This document shows positions 1-9,580 of a DNA stretch of 64,000 bases, piece after piece. The position numbers were made by a program, and so were the translations under genes. Source of the stretch: an uncultured Lachnospiraceae bacterium (GTDB taxonomy: Bacteria > Bacillota > Clostridia > Lachnospirales > Lachnospiraceae); contig CAMWXE010000012.1 in NCBI GenBank assembly GCA_947178145.1, positions 1 through 64,000 on the forward strand. The letters are read 5' to 3'. The stretch's first letter is position 1. Each line of letters begins with the position of its first letter. The notes below the pieces were generated by a model, which did no database searches, had not been told where the DNA came from, and was given only the letters and a program-made list of their open reading frames with translations.

Positions 1-2
1 AA

Positions 3-3000
3 CAGGAGTATGAGATAGAGGAATACGAAGAGCCGCAGGAGTATGAGGCAGAGGAGTACGAAGAGCCGCGGGGCTGCGAAGAATCGGAGGAAGAATTTGG
101 GGAGTCTCAGGAAGATACTTCCGCAGAATATGCGCCAGCAGCAGATGAGTCACAATATCAAACAATGGAAATTAACGTTGAAATTTATCAGCCAGGCGAT
201 TATGTGGAGGAGACGGAGAACTATTTTGAAAATGGTTTGAAAGATGATTATGCAGAGGATACAGAGTACTATGAGTCTGGAGAGTACTATGATGAAGAAG
301 GTTCTCATGAGACGTATTATGATGATGAAAGCCTCGCAGAAGAATTTTTCGACGAAGAGTACTTTGACGAAGAATATTACAATGAAGAGGAATTGGAAGG
401 AGAGTACATAGAAGCTGACATTGATGACGACTATGAAGAGGACTCCTTTGAGATTGCATATGGAGAATATGACATAGATTACGAAGACGATGGCGTCGAA
501 TATGAGGCTGATGAGATGGAAGTGCCGACGGATTTCCTGCAGAGAGTGAAAATGCGGCTTAGCCATCTGACTGCTTTTGATGCAGTTCTTGCGTCCACAG
601 GCGTATTTGTGCTGGTGGCCGGGTTCGTGATGCTGAGCATGTTTTTGCAGTCGAGACAGCTGGATAAGCAAATAGAAGCGCTTGCGCCACTGGGAAGTGA
701 ACTTAAGGATATGGGGATCGTTGGCAACGATGGTCTGCTTGCGATGGCTGACGCGGCGGCTATGGGGAATTTTGCACAAGATTCAGAAGAGCAAAGCACA
801 GAGGAGATGTCATCCATTGAGGTCGTGTCCCCGCCGACGGCAGATAAAGTGAATGTCGATTTTGTGTCTGTGGAAAGGGACCTGAAAATACGTTTTACGG
901 ATGTAACGACAGGGGAGTTGATCACTGGAACGGTCTTTGAGGTGACGCTGACAAACGCAAATGGAAAACAGCTTGTTCTCAGAGATGATGATATGGACGG
1001 AATCATCTATGCACAGAATGTGAATGCAGGAGTGTTTAATGCGGTTGTGACTTCGACAGACAAATACAAGTTTCCGACAGTGGCGCAGCAGGTCACAGTC
1101 AAGGATAAGGTTGAGTACGTGGTAATCAATGTGCAGGACGAAGTCAAGACCGAGAAGCAGATCAACGTGGCCGTGGAGGATACGGAGAAAAATGTGGCAG
1201 CAGTGGAAGAAGAGGTGCTCAAAGATACTGTTGAGTGGGTGGAATCGACGAAAACGCCTGTGAGTGGCTCAGAGAGTTATCTGCTCGTCGATAAGAACAC
1301 AATTGCGGATCCATCCCAGACATCCATGGCTGCAGCGCGAATGCTTTTTGACACCTTAAATGTATCGATTGATCCGCCAAGTGCGACATTGAGCGTCGGT
1401 TCTAGTATTGATTTAAAGGGAACAGAGTTTTCTAATTCCAAGGATGGTGATGTTGAGTATCAGTACACGACAGAGTGGAAAAGCTCGGATGACAAGGTTG
1501 CGTCGGTGAGCGGCGGAAAGGTGACTGCAAATGCAGCGGGAACTGCAGTTATCACTTACACCGTTACGAGAAAGACGATCACAACGACTACAGAAAACAA
1601 AGAACCAGTCGAGGAGACGACAGAGATCACAGCTGAAGAATATGAGAAGCTGTCTGAGACGGAAAAGGGGAAATGTACGCCAATCAAGAGTGCAGAGGGG
1701 AGTGATACAGATCAGGTTATCAGATATACATATACGAAAGTGACAGAGCAGGAGCCGGAGACAAAGACAAGCGAGACGACAGAGAGTGCACAGTGTACAG
1801 TTACTGTCGAGGCGGCAAAGATCACCTCTGGTAAGCTGGAACTGTCTAAAAGTGCGGACAGCTGTGCGGTTGGTGCGACACTGACTGTAAAGCCGGCGAA
1901 GCTTGAGTATACAAAACAGGATGGAAGCACAGAGACCATCACAGAAAATTTTCCGTCTATCACGTGGGAAAGCAGTGATAAGGCAATTGCGACGGTTGGC
2001 GCTGACGGCGTAGTGACAGGTGTGAAAGCCGGAAAAGTTAACATTACGGGTAAGGTTACAGGCATTAAGGGGGCTGATGGCAGCGAGCTTGATATCAGAT
2101 GCAGTGTGGAAATCACTGTCACTGCGGCTGCGGAGCTTGCAGTCTCGCTTGACAGGACAGGCGATGTGTATATTGCAGTAGGCGGCTCCACGACGCTTGT
2201 CGCGACAGTGACAAACTATAAATCTGATGCTGGAGTGACATGGGAGACTTCGGACAAGAAGGTGGCGACAGTCGATGAGAAGGGTGTTGTGACTGGCGTG
2301 GCAGCAGGAAGCGCCAAGATTACGGCGACGACAAAGGAGAAGGATGCACAAGGCGGGCAAAAGCAGGCCACATGTGTTGTGACAGTGAATTCTAACGCGA
2401 CATCGGACACGACGACAAAGTTGAAGGACAAGAACGGGAACCAGATCTATGTCAAAAATTCAGATGGAAGTTACAAGGAAGCTGTCTACGCAGATTACTT
2501 TAATTATTCCGAGTTTTATATTGTGGCACAGTCAAGCTATGTGTATACAGGATGGCAGACAATTGATGGAAAGACCTACTACTATGACAAAAATGGAAAT
2601 GTTGTGACAGGGACACAGATTATCCAGGGTGTCACTTACAACTTTGGTTCCGACGGGGCGATTGCGACATCGGTCAACGGCTCTACGTTCGGCATCGATG
2701 TGTCAAGACACAATGGAACGATTGACTGGAAGGCAGTCAAGGCATCGGGGGTCGATTATGTCATTATCCGCTGCGGCTACAGGGGATCTTCCACAGGTGT
2801 GCTGATTGAAGACCAAAACTTTAAGACGAATATCAAGGGCGCTACGGATGCCGGGTTGAAGGTCGGTGTGTATGTTTTCTCCCAGGCAGTCAATGAGGTT
2901 GAGGCGGTGAAGGAAGCTTCCCTGGCGGTGAGTCTTGTGAAGGGATATAATCTCACATATCCGATTTTCATTGATACGGAGTCCAGCGGCGGCCGGGCGG

Positions 3001-3275
3001 ACAAGATTGACAAGGCGACACGCACCGCGGTGGTCAATGCGTTTTGCCAGACTGTTGCAAGTGCAGGGTATAAGCCGGGAATTTATGCATCAAAAACGTG
3101 GTTTGAGGACAAACTGAATATGGGCGCGATTGGCAGCTACAAGATATGGCTCGCACAGTATTCTGCCACACCTACCTACAAGGGCAAGTATGATATGTGG
3201 CAGTACTCCAGCAAGGGGAAGATCAGCGGCATTAATACAGATGTCGACTTAAACTACAGTTACCTTGGTTATTGA
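3..3275 (+). CDS. Membrane-anchored GH25 muramidase with Big2 domains (5' partial)
   Basis: The frame is already open at base 3, so the start lies upstream; 1,090 residues are visible. An extremely Glu/Asp/Tyr-rich N-terminal region with EYEEP-type repeats (to about base 520) is followed by one membrane segment (about 575-645), which should leave the acidic part in the cytoplasm and the rest outside. The outer part has a small beta domain (about 840-1130), three Big2 immunoglobulin-like domains (about 1360-1575, 1815-2110, 2120-2345), one choline-binding-type repeat (GWQTIDGKTYYYDKNG) and a GH25 lysozyme domain (2690-3260) with FGIDVSRHNG and the catalytic FIDTES strand. Family knowledge: GH25 cleaves the MurNAc-GlcNAc bond of peptidoglycan. 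Its place ahead of a polysaccharide export locus suggests a role in letting polymer or envelope machinery through the wall; that is inference. Confidence 0.9.
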   Translation, partial: QEYEIEEYEEPQEYEAEEYEEPRGCEESEEEFGESQEDTSAEYAPAADESQYQTMEINVEIYQPGDYVEETENYFENGLKDDYAEDTEYYESGEYYDEEGSHETYYDDESLAEEFFDEEYFDEEYYNEEELEGEYIEADIDDDYEEDSFEIAYGEYDIDYEDDGVEYEADEMEVPTDFLQRVKMRLSHLTAFDAVLASTGVFVLVAGFVMLSMFLQSRQLDKQIEALAPLGSELKDMGIVGNDGLLAMADAAAMGNFAQDSEEQSTEEMSSIEVVSPPTADKVNVDFVSVERDLKIRFTDVTTGELITGTVFEVTLTNANGKQLVLRDDDMDGIIYAQNVNAGVFNAVVTSTDKYKFPTVAQQVTVKDKVEYVVINVQDEVKTEKQINVAVEDTEKNVAAVEEEVLKDTVEWVESTKTPVSGSESYLLVDKNTIADPSQTSMAAARMLFDTLNVSIDPPSATLSVGSSIDLKGTEFSNSKDGDVEYQYTTEWKSSDDKVASVSGGKVTANAAGTAVITYTVTRKTITTTTENKEPVEETTEITAEEYEKLSETEKGKCTPIKSAEGSDTDQVIRYTYTKVTEQEPETKTSETTESAQCTVTVEAAKITSGKLELSKSADSCAVGATLTVKPAKLEYTKQDGSTETITENFPSITWESSDKAIATVGADGVVTGVKAGKVNITGKVTGIKGADGSELDIRCSVEITVTAAAELAVSLDRTGDVYIAVGGSTTLVATVTNYKSDAGVTWETSDKKVATVDEKGVVTGVAAGSAKITATTKEKDAQGGQKQATCVVTVNSNATSDTTTKLKDKNGNQIYVKNSDGSYKEAVYADYFNYSEFYIVAQSSYVYTGWQTIDGKTYYYDKNGNVVTGTQIIQGVTYNFGSDGAIATSVNGSTFGIDVSRHNGTIDWKAVKASGVDYVIIRCGYRGSSTGVLIEDQNFKTNIKGATDAGLKVGVYVFSQAVNEVEAVKEASLAVSLVKGYNLTYPIFIDTESSGGRADKIDKATRTAVVNAFCQTVASAGYKPGIYASKTWFEDKLNMGAIGSYKIWLAQYSATPTYKGKYDMWQYSSKGKISGINTDVDLNYSYLGY

Positions 3276-3284
3276 TAATCCTGC

Positions 3285-3313
3285 TTGCATTATTGCCAAT
3301 TTTAGGATAGAAT
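3285..3313 (+). promoter_or_regulatory. Sigma-A promoter for rfbB
   Basis: TTGCAT at 3285-3290 and TAGAAT at 3308-3313 are separated by exactly 17 bases and lie 41 bases before the rfbB ATG, in the short gap after the muramidase gene. The sequence fits a housekeeping promoter and would start the rhamnose-exporter operon independently of the upstream gene. Confidence 0.55.
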
Positions 3314-3354
3314 AAGGAAGTGCATATTAAATTTCTTGTGGAGGTATATATTTG

Positions 3355-4431
3355 ATGAGAACTTATCTGGTGACCGGCGGTGCAGGTTTTATCGGCTCGA
3401 ACTACATCCATTATATGTTTCGGAAGTATGATAATGCGATCAGGATTATCAATGTGGATGTGCTTACGTATGCCGGAAATCTCGAGAACCTTAAGGATAT
3501 CGAAGACAGGGATAACTATACATTTATCAAGGCAGACATTACGGACAAGGATGCGATAGCAAAGATTTTTGCGGAGAATGACATTGACAGAGTTGTTCAT
3601 TTTGCCGCGGAGAGCCATGTGGACAGGAGTATTCGAAACCCGGAGGTCTTTGTGCAGACGAATGTGCTGGGGACAGCAGTGATGCTCAACTGTGCAAAGG
3701 CAGCGTGGGAGCTTCCGGACGGCGGTTTTAAGGCAGACAAGAAGTTTCTCCATGTGTCGACGGACGAGGTGTATGGTTCTCTTGAAGAGGATGGCGGGTA
3801 TTTCTATGAGACTACGCCATATGCGCCACACAGTCCCTACTCTGCGAGCAAGGCGTCCTCGGACATGCTTGTAAAATCCTATATGGACACCTATCAGTTC
3901 CCGGCAAATATCACGAACTGTTCGAATAATTACGGACCATACCAGTTCCCGGAGAAGCTGATCCCGCTGATTATCAACAACGCACTGCAGGGAAAGAAAC
4001 TTCCCGTGTACGGAGATGGCAAAAACGTGCGGGACTGGCTCTATGTCGAGGACCATGCAAAGGCGATCGATCTGGTTCAGGAGAAGGGCAGACTGTTTGA
4101 GACATACAATGTCGGCGGCCACAATGAGAAACAAAATATTGAGATTATCAACATCATTCTCGAGACACTCCAGGAGCAGCTTGCCGATGAGGACCCGAGG
4201 AAAAAGCTTGTTTCCAAAGACCTGATCACATATGTTGAGGACAGAAAAGGACATGACAGGCGCTATGCGATTGCGCCGGATAAGATCAGGGCAGAGATTG
4301 GCTGGGAGCCGGAGACGATGTTTAAGGATGGCATCAGACAGACGATTCAGTGGTACTTTGAACATGAGGAATGGATGAAAAACGTCACAAGCGGCGATTA
4401 TCAAAAGTACTATGCTGAGATGTACAAATAA
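3355..4431 (+). CDS. rfbB: dTDP-glucose 4,6-dehydratase
   Basis: Second enzyme of dTDP-L-rhamnose synthesis, converting dTDP-glucose to dTDP-4-keto-6-deoxyglucose in the cytosol with bound NAD. The N-terminal Rossmann motif GGAGFIGSNY, the STDEVYG segment and the catalytic YSASK (Tyr-x-x-x-Lys) are all present, and the length of 358 residues is normal. ATG 3355 is preferred over the TTG just before it because a GGAGG sits about ten bases upstream. The pathway partners rfbA and rfbC follow; the reductase rmlD is not in the window. Confidence 0.95.
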   Translation: MRTYLVTGGAGFIGSNYIHYMFRKYDNAIRIINVDVLTYAGNLENLKDIEDRDNYTFIKADITDKDAIAKIFAENDIDRVVHFAAESHVDRSIRNPEVFVQTNVLGTAVMLNCAKAAWELPDGGFKADKKFLHVSTDEVYGSLEEDGGYFYETTPYAPHSPYSASKASSDMLVKSYMDTYQFPANITNCSNNYGPYQFPEKLIPLIINNALQGKKLPVYGDGKNVRDWLYVEDHAKAIDLVQEKGRLFETYNVGGHNEKQNIEIINIILETLQEQLADEDPRKKLVSKDLITYVEDRKGHDRRYAIAPDKIRAEIGWEPETMFKDGIRQTIQWYFEHEEWMKNVTSGDYQKYYAEMYK

Positions 4432-4451
4432 TTTTAGAAAGTTATCGAACA

Positions 4452-4484
4452 GGGAACGTCAGTACCGAAGGGTAGGGCGTTCCC
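4452..4484 (+). terminator. Weak hairpin after rfbB
   Basis: GGGAACGTC (4452-4460) pairs with GGCGTTCCC (4476-4484) over nine positions including one G-U, with a 15-base loop. Only a short T run (CTTTG) follows, so it is a poor intrinsic terminator and may just modulate read-through to rfbA. No clear promoter is seen in the rest of this 115-base gap: a TTGACA at 4488 lacks a correctly spaced -10. Confidence 0.35.
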
Positions 4485-4546
4485 GCTTTGACATATTATG
4501 CGCAGGGCAGCCTGTATATGATAAAGAAAAAAGGAGCAGATAAGCA

Positions 4547-5416
4547 ATGAAAGGTATTATATTGGCAGGAGGCAGCGGAACAAGGCTTTATCCTCTGACG
4601 AAGGCGATCTCAAAACAGATCATGCCGGTTTACGACAAACCGATGATCTATTATCCGTTGTCGACATTGATGCTGGCGGGAATCAGGGACATTTTAATTA
4701 TCTCGACACCGCGCGATCTTCCGATATTTCAGGAGCTGTTTGGCACAGGAGAACAGCTCGGACTTCGCATGGAGTATGCAGTGCAGGAGCAGCCGAGGGG
4801 GCTTGCCGATGCGTTTCTTATCGGTGCTGATTTTATTGGAAAGGATTCTGTGGCTTTGGTACTTGGCGATAACATTTTTTACGGGCAAAGCTTTTCCAGA
4901 CTCTTGCAGCGCGTTGCAGCCAGGGAGAGCGGTGCTACCATATTCGGCTATTACGTTCGCGACCCGAGGGAGTATGGCGTTGTGGAGTTTGACAAGGACG
5001 GAAAAGCGATCTCCATTGAGGAGAAGCCGGAGAAGCCCAAGAGCAACTATGCGGTGCCGGGACTCTATTTTTACGACAATGATGTCGTTGAGATTGCCAG
5101 AAATGTAAAGCCGTCCGCGAGAGGTGAGATTGAGATTACAAGCATCAACAACGAATATCTGCGCCGCGGGACGCTGACGGTAGAGACAATGGGACGCGGT
5201 TTTGCATGGCTTGACACAGGAAACCACGATTCGCTTCTCGATGCTGCGGACTTTGTCTGTGCATTTCAGAAGAGACAGGGGCTATATATTTCCTGTATTG
5301 AGGAGATTGCGTATAAGAGAGGCTTTATCACGCGGGAGCAGCTGCTGACGCTCGCGGAGCCACTGATGAAGACAGATTATGGAAAGTATCTTGTAGAGGT
5401 TGCCAATGGACTCTAA
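4547..5416 (+). CDS. rfbA: Glucose-1-phosphate thymidylyltransferase
   Basis: First enzyme of dTDP-rhamnose synthesis: joins dTTP and glucose-1-phosphate. The nucleotide-binding signature [11 protein letters not shown] with the following [17 protein letters not shown] segment and the VLGDNIFYG metal-binding region are intact; 289 residues is the family length. The ATG has AAAAAAGGAG upstream. The last codons overlap the start of the next muramidase gene by 11 bases, so the two are translationally linked. Confidence 0.95.
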   Translation: MKGIILAGGSGTRLYPLTKAISKQIMPVYDKPMIYYPLSTLMLAGIRDILIISTPRDLPIFQELFGTGEQLGLRMEYAVQEQPRGLADAFLIGADFIGKDSVALVLGDNIFYGQSFSRLLQRVAARESGATIFGYYVRDPREYGVVEFDKDGKAISIEEKPEKPKSNYAVPGLYFYDNDVVEIARNVKPSARGEIEITSINNEYLRRGTLTVETMGRGFAWLDTGNHDSLLDAADFVCAFQKRQGLYISCIEEIAYKRGFITREQLLTLAEPLMKTDYGKYLVEVANGL

Positions 5417-6716
5417 GGGAAAGAAAATCGGAATACTGCTTGTGCTGTGTGCCCTGCTGGCTGTGATGGCGGCGGTGTTGTTTTCAAATTACAACCGTCT
5501 TGTGGGAAAAAATTCCAGCTCTTCCGCAGGCGGCAGCACAGACAACGCTTCCATTCCGCTCGTGGAGGCGGATGGAAAAGTACACGGCGCGGATTTGTCA
5601 GCGTTTTTGAAGGACAGTGATTTCTTTGACGCTGAAGTGCCCAATCGTTCAAATCGGAATACATATGATGAAGTGGATGAAAACGGTGATTCTGTGCGCA
5701 GCCTTACCATCCTGGCAAGTTCGGTAGAGCGCGATATCCGTGTGAAGATCATTGATGACAGGGGCGACCTTGTTACGGGACAGGAATTTTCTGTGGAGGT
5801 AGCAGACACAGGGGTGTATCTCGATGAGGACAAGGATGGCGTCATACTCGTCTCTGACGTAAAGCCAGGTGAATACAAGCTTACTTTGAACGAGCGCGAA
5901 GGCTTTAAGGTTCCGGCGGCACCTGTCAATGTCAGGGTGAAATCCATCGTGTCTTACACGGTAATTGACGATATCGATCTGTTTGTACATGAGGAGTCGG
6001 AGATAGATATCTTAAAGGAGGACACCAAGGAAAGGGGAATCGACAGCGAGGATGAGGATGATTCCCAGTATACGGCACTGCTTGATGTGGAGAAGGACGA
6101 GCGTGAGAACGCAGTCAAGCTGGGTATCGATGTGTCTAAGTGGAACGGTGAGATTGACTGGGAGATTGTGAAAGCTGAGGGTGTTGATTTTGCGATCATA
6201 CGATGCGGATACAGGGGCTCTTCTTCTGGATGGCTGATCGAGGATCCCTATTTTTACAAAAATCTGACGGGTGCAAAGAAGGCTGGAATCAGGGTTGGCC
6301 TGTATTTCTTCACACAGGCGACAAATCGTGTGGAGGCAGTCGAGGAGGCGAGTATGGTGGTGTCCCTGCTCGGAGATACAGCGATTGAATATCCGGTCTT
6401 TATTGATATAGAGGGCGCCGGCGGAAACGGAAGGGCGGACAATCTTGACCCGGAGACGAGAACGGCGGTGGCAAATGCGTTCTGTCAGACGATTCGGAAT
6501 GCCGGACTGGATGCGGGTGTATACTCAAGCCGTAACTGGTATTACAACAATCTCATTGTGGATGAGATGGATGCTCCAAACATATGGCTGGCGGAGTACA
6601 GGCAGACACCGCTGTATGAAGGCCGCTATGATATGTGGCAGTACACTTCGAGTGGATCTGTCGCCGGTATTGAGGGAAGAGTGGACTTAAATATCAGTTA
6701 TTTGGGAATAGAATAA
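5406..6716 (+). CDS. Membrane-anchored GH25 muramidase, short form
   Basis: A 436-residue protein with an N-terminal membrane anchor ([18 protein letters not shown]), a Ser/Gly linker, a beta domain resembling the one in the window-start muramidase ([13 protein letters not shown] compared with SVERDLKIRFTD), and a C-terminal GH25 domain with [10 protein letters not shown] and the catalytic FIDIEG strand. It lacks the Big2 and choline-binding-type modules of the larger paralog. ATG 5406 is chosen because AGAGG lies six bases before it; it overlaps the end of rfbA. A peptidoglycan hydrolase inserted between rfbA and rfbC suggests wall remodelling tied to polymer display (inference). Confidence 0.9.
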   Translation: MDSKGKKIGILLVLCALLAVMAAVLFSNYNRLVGKNSSSSAGGSTDNASIPLVEADGKVHGADLSAFLKDSDFFDAEVPNRSNRNTYDEVDENGDSVRSLTILASSVERDIRVKIIDDRGDLVTGQEFSVEVADTGVYLDEDKDGVILVSDVKPGEYKLTLNEREGFKVPAAPVNVRVKSIVSYTVIDDIDLFVHEESEIDILKEDTKERGIDSEDEDDSQYTALLDVEKDERENAVKLGIDVSKWNGEIDWEIVKAEGVDFAIIRCGYRGSSSGWLIEDPYFYKNLTGAKKAGIRVGLYFFTQATNRVEAVEEASMVVSLLGDTAIEYPVFIDIEGAGGNGRADNLDPETRTAVANAFCQTIRNAGLDAGVYSSRNWYYNNLIVDEMDAPNIWLAEYRQTPLYEGRYDMWQYTSSGSVAGIEGRVDLNISYLGIE

Positions 6717-6753
6717 TCAAAATGATCGGAAACAGGAAAGGAATCAGGGAAAC

Positions 6754-7320
6754 ATGGGAAAGATTACAGTAGAGGAATGCACAGTGGAGGGTGTGGTTAT
6801 AGAGGGACTTAAGGTCATCACACCGCAGGTGTTTGGAGATAACAGGGGTTATTTTATGGAGACCTACAACTACAATGATTTCAAGGAGGCAGGCATCGAC
6901 CACGTCTTTGTGCAGGATAATCAGTCGGCATCCAGGAGGGGGGTCTTGAGAGGACTTCATTTTCAGAAGCAGTATCCGCAGGATAAGCTTGTGCGTGCTG
7001 TGCGCGGCGAGGTGTTCGACGTGGCGGTGGATTTGCGGGAAGGTTCGAAAACATTCGGAAAATGGTTTGGGGTGCTTCTGTCAGAGGAGAACAAGAAACA
7101 GTTTTTTGTTCCTAAGAATTTTGCCCATGGTTTTCTTGTCCTGTCGGAATATGCAGAGTTTTGTTATAAATGCACAGATTTCTATCATCCAAATGATGAG
7201 GGAGGATTGCTGTGGAGCGATCCTGATATCGGTGTGAAGTGGCCGATACCAGAGGGAATGGAGCTTATCTTTTCTGACAAAGATCAGAAGTGGGGCGGAA
7301 TAAAGGATTTTAAGCGATGA
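6754..7320 (+). CDS. rfbC: dTDP-4-dehydrorhamnose 3,5-epimerase
   Basis: Third step of dTDP-L-rhamnose synthesis, a cofactor-free double epimerase of the RmlC cupin fold. The FGDNRGYFMETYN strand, the RGVLRGLHFQ segment with the catalytic His and the FVPKNFAHGFLVLS strand are visible; 188 residues is typical. Its stop overlaps the exporter permease start in an ATGA junction, coupling sugar supply to export. Confidence 0.95.
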   Translation: MGKITVEECTVEGVVIEGLKVITPQVFGDNRGYFMETYNYNDFKEAGIDHVFVQDNQSASRRGVLRGLHFQKQYPQDKLVRAVRGEVFDVAVDLREGSKTFGKWFGVLLSEENKKQFFVPKNFAHGFLVLSEYAEFCYKCTDFYHPNDEGGLLWSDPDIGVKWPIPEGMELIFSDKDQKWGGIKDFKR

Positions 7321-8132
7321 GAAATAGTTTGGTAGATCTGTGGCAGTCAAGACAGCTGATCTGGAATCTTGCGAAAAATGATTTCAAAAACCGCTATGCG
7401 GGTTCTTATCTCGGACGGGTGTGGGCGTTTACGCAGCCGATTGTGACAGTGCTGCTCTATTGGTTTGTGTTTGGCCATATCATGATGGCGGACAAAAAGG
7501 AATTGCTGACAGCAGGGGTGGAAGCACCTTATGTATTGTGGCTGACGGCCGGACTGGTGCCATGGTTTTATTTCAGCGAGGCGGTCAGCAACGGTACGAC
7601 ATCCCTTCTTGAGTACAGTTATCTGGTTAAGAAGGTGGTATTTCCGATTCGTATTATTCCGATCGTGAAATTGATTGCTGCGTCGTTTACGCATATGTTT
7701 TTTGTGTTTTTTATGCTGATATTGTATTTCTGCTATGGATATAAACCGGACGTCTATCTGCTGCAGCTGATCTACTATAGTTTTTGCCTGTTTCTGTTCG
7801 TGCTTGCGCTCAGTTACACGACCTGCGCGATCGCTGTCTTTTTCAGGGATTTGATGCAGATTGTCAATATTTTTCTGCAGGTCGGCATGTGGGCGACGCC
7901 GATTCTGTGGAATATTGCGATGCTGGACGGGGAGCCGATACTGCAGGCGATTATCAAATGCAATCCGATTTTTTATGTTGTGAACGGTTACAGAAATACT
8001 TTGTTTACCAAGACGTGGTTTTGGCAGGATAGTTCTTCGACGATTTATTTTTGGATTGTCACCGCCGTATTGTTTGGATTGGGAACACTGATTTTTAGGA
8101 GACTCAGGATTCATTTTGCAGATGTGCTGTAG
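7317..8132 (+). CDS. Polysaccharide ABC transporter permease (Wzm/TagG type)
   Basis: A 271-residue ABC-2 membrane protein with six or so hydrophobic segments and the N-terminal KNRYAGSYLGRVWAFTQPI amphipathic stretch characteristic of Wzm/TagG permeases. It would form the channel that moves a lipid-linked polysaccharide across the membrane. It starts inside the rfbC stop codon and is followed by its ATPase 38 bases later. Confidence 0.92.
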   Translation: MRNSLVDLWQSRQLIWNLAKNDFKNRYAGSYLGRVWAFTQPIVTVLLYWFVFGHIMMADKKELLTAGVEAPYVLWLTAGLVPWFYFSEAVSNGTTSLLEYSYLVKKVVFPIRIIPIVKLIAASFTHMFFVFFMLILYFCYGYKPDVYLLQLIYYSFCLFLFVLALSYTTCAIAVFFRDLMQIVNIFLQVGMWATPILWNIAMLDGEPILQAIIKCNPIFYVVNGYRNTLFTKTWFWQDSSSTIYFWIVTAVLFGLGTLIFRRLRIHFADVL

Positions 8133-8170
8133 AAAAATATGGGCTGACAGCATAAAATACGGGAGGAACT

Positions 8171-9547
8171 ATGGAAGACAAACAGTTACAAAAAGAGGAT
8201 GCAGGGACTGCAATCGTGGTGGACCATGTCTGCAAATCGTATAAGCTCTACGACAAACCGATGGACAGGCTCAAGGAAGCGTTAAAGCTGACCAGAAAGC
8301 AGAAATATCATGAAGCGCATGCTCTGTCGGATGTGAGTTTTGCGGTCAGGCAGGGAGAATGTGTAGGAATCATCGGAACGAACGGTTCTGGTAAGTCCAC
8401 GATTTTAAAAATCATAACAGGTGTTCTGAATCCCACGAGCGGCAGCGTCACAGTCGACGGACGCATTTCTGCCCTGCTGGAACTGGGGGCCGGATTTAAT
8501 ATGGAGTACTCGGGGATTGAAAATATTTATCTGAATGGTACGATGAACGGTTTTTCCAACGAGGAGATCGCAGCGAGGATGCAGGATATTCTCGACTTTG
8601 CAGATATTGGGGACTATGTGCATCAGCCGGTGAAGACATATTCGAGTGGTATGTTTGTGCGCCTGGCGTTTTCGGTGGCGATCAATATCGAACCAGAAAT
8701 CCTGATTGTGGACGAAGCGCTCTCTGTGGGCGATGTGTTTTTTCAGGCAAAGTGTTATCACAAATTTGAAGAGTTTAAGCAGATGGGAAAGACAATCATC
8801 ATCGTAAGCCATGACCTGAGCAGCATTGCCAAGTACTGTGACAGAGTGATCCTGCTCAATCAGGGCGTGAAGCTGGGCGAAGGTTCTCCAAAGAAAATGA
8901 TCGATGATTATAAGCGCGTGTTGGTAGGGCAGTATGAACTGCCCGGGCAGTATGAACTGCCCGGGCAGCATGAGCTGCCTGTATCCAAATCAGAGAAGAG
9001 CCTTCTGAATGACGCTGAGGTTCAGGAAGCGGTTCACAGACAGGCGGCTGTTCAGAAGCGCGCAAGGCAGCAGGCAGACAGGGCAGGGGCACAGGGGTCA
9101 GAGACCCTGGAGTATGGTACGCGCGAAGCAGTCATTGAGGAGATCTATCTGGCGGATGATCGCGGCACGGAGACAAATACGCTTTTAAAGGGACTCACCT
9201 TCCATATCTATATGAAAGTGAAGTTTTACCAGGCGCTGCCGGCTCCGATTTTTGCCTTTTCGATCAAGAACGCCAAAGGCACTGAAATTACAGGAACGAA
9301 TACGATGTTTGAGAAGGCGTTTTTAGAGCCGGTGAACGCAGGCGTCACTAAGGAAATCTGCTTTACGCAGAAAATGTCACTGCAGGGAGGAGAGTACTTG
9401 ATATCCTTTGGCGTGACAGGCTATGAAGGAGACAATTTCAAGGTGTATCACAGACTGTATGATGCGCTTGATGTGACAGTGGTGTCCGATAAGAATACAG
9501 TGGGATATTATGACATGGATTCAACCATCGTTGTAAAAGAGATATAA
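8171..9547 (+). CDS. Polysaccharide ABC transporter ATPase with Wzt-type C-terminal domain
   Basis: The N-terminal half is an ABC ATPase: Walker A GTNGSGKST, signature YSSGMFVRLAFS, Walker B ILIVDEAL and the SHD switch. After residue 250 a linker with three near-identical QYELPG-type hexapeptides and a charged stretch leads to a beta-sandwich of about 140 residues ending in YDALDVTVVSDKN, as in Wzt C-terminal domains that recognise the capped end of an O-polysaccharide. At 458 residues it is clearly longer than the TagH/short Wzt form without a cargo domain. It pairs with the preceding permease and the following methyltransferase-kinase. Confidence 0.92.
   Translation: MEDKQLQKEDAGTAIVVDHVCKSYKLYDKPMDRLKEALKLTRKQKYHEAHALSDVSFAVRQGECVGIIGTNGSGKSTILKIITGVLNPTSGSVTVDGRISALLELGAGFNMEYSGIENIYLNGTMNGFSNEEIAARMQDILDFADIGDYVHQPVKTYSSGMFVRLAFSVAINIEPEILIVDEALSVGDVFFQAKCYHKFEEFKQMGKTIIIVSHDLSSIAKYCDRVILLNQGVKLGEGSPKKMIDDYKRVLVGQYELPGQYELPGQHELPVSKSEKSLLNDAEVQEAVHRQAAVQKRARQQADRAGAQGSETLEYGTREAVIEEIYLADDRGTETNTLLKGLTFHIYMKVKFYQALPAPIFAFSIKNAKGTEITGTNTMFEKAFLEPVNAGVTKEICFTQKMSLQGGEYLISFGVTGYEGDNFKVYHRLYDALDVTVVSDKNTVGYYDMDSTIVVKEI
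8927..8980 (+). repeat. Three tandem 18-bp repeats in the Wzt linker
   Basis: The unit GGGCAGTATGAACTGCCC occurs at 8927-8944 and 8945-8962, with a third slightly changed copy at 8963-8980. Each unit begins and ends with a 6-bp inverted repeat (GGGCAG/CTGCCC) and adds six residues in frame, so copy-number change would lengthen or shorten the linker between ATPase and cargo domain without a frameshift. Confidence 0.9.
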
Positions 9548-9580
9548 TACGTATCGCGTAGGAAAGCAGGTAAAAGCAGT

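Noticed and set aside
3232-4404. 390-codon minus-strand frame opposite rfbB
   Set aside because: It mirrors the codon pattern of rfbB, which has all its active-site motifs.
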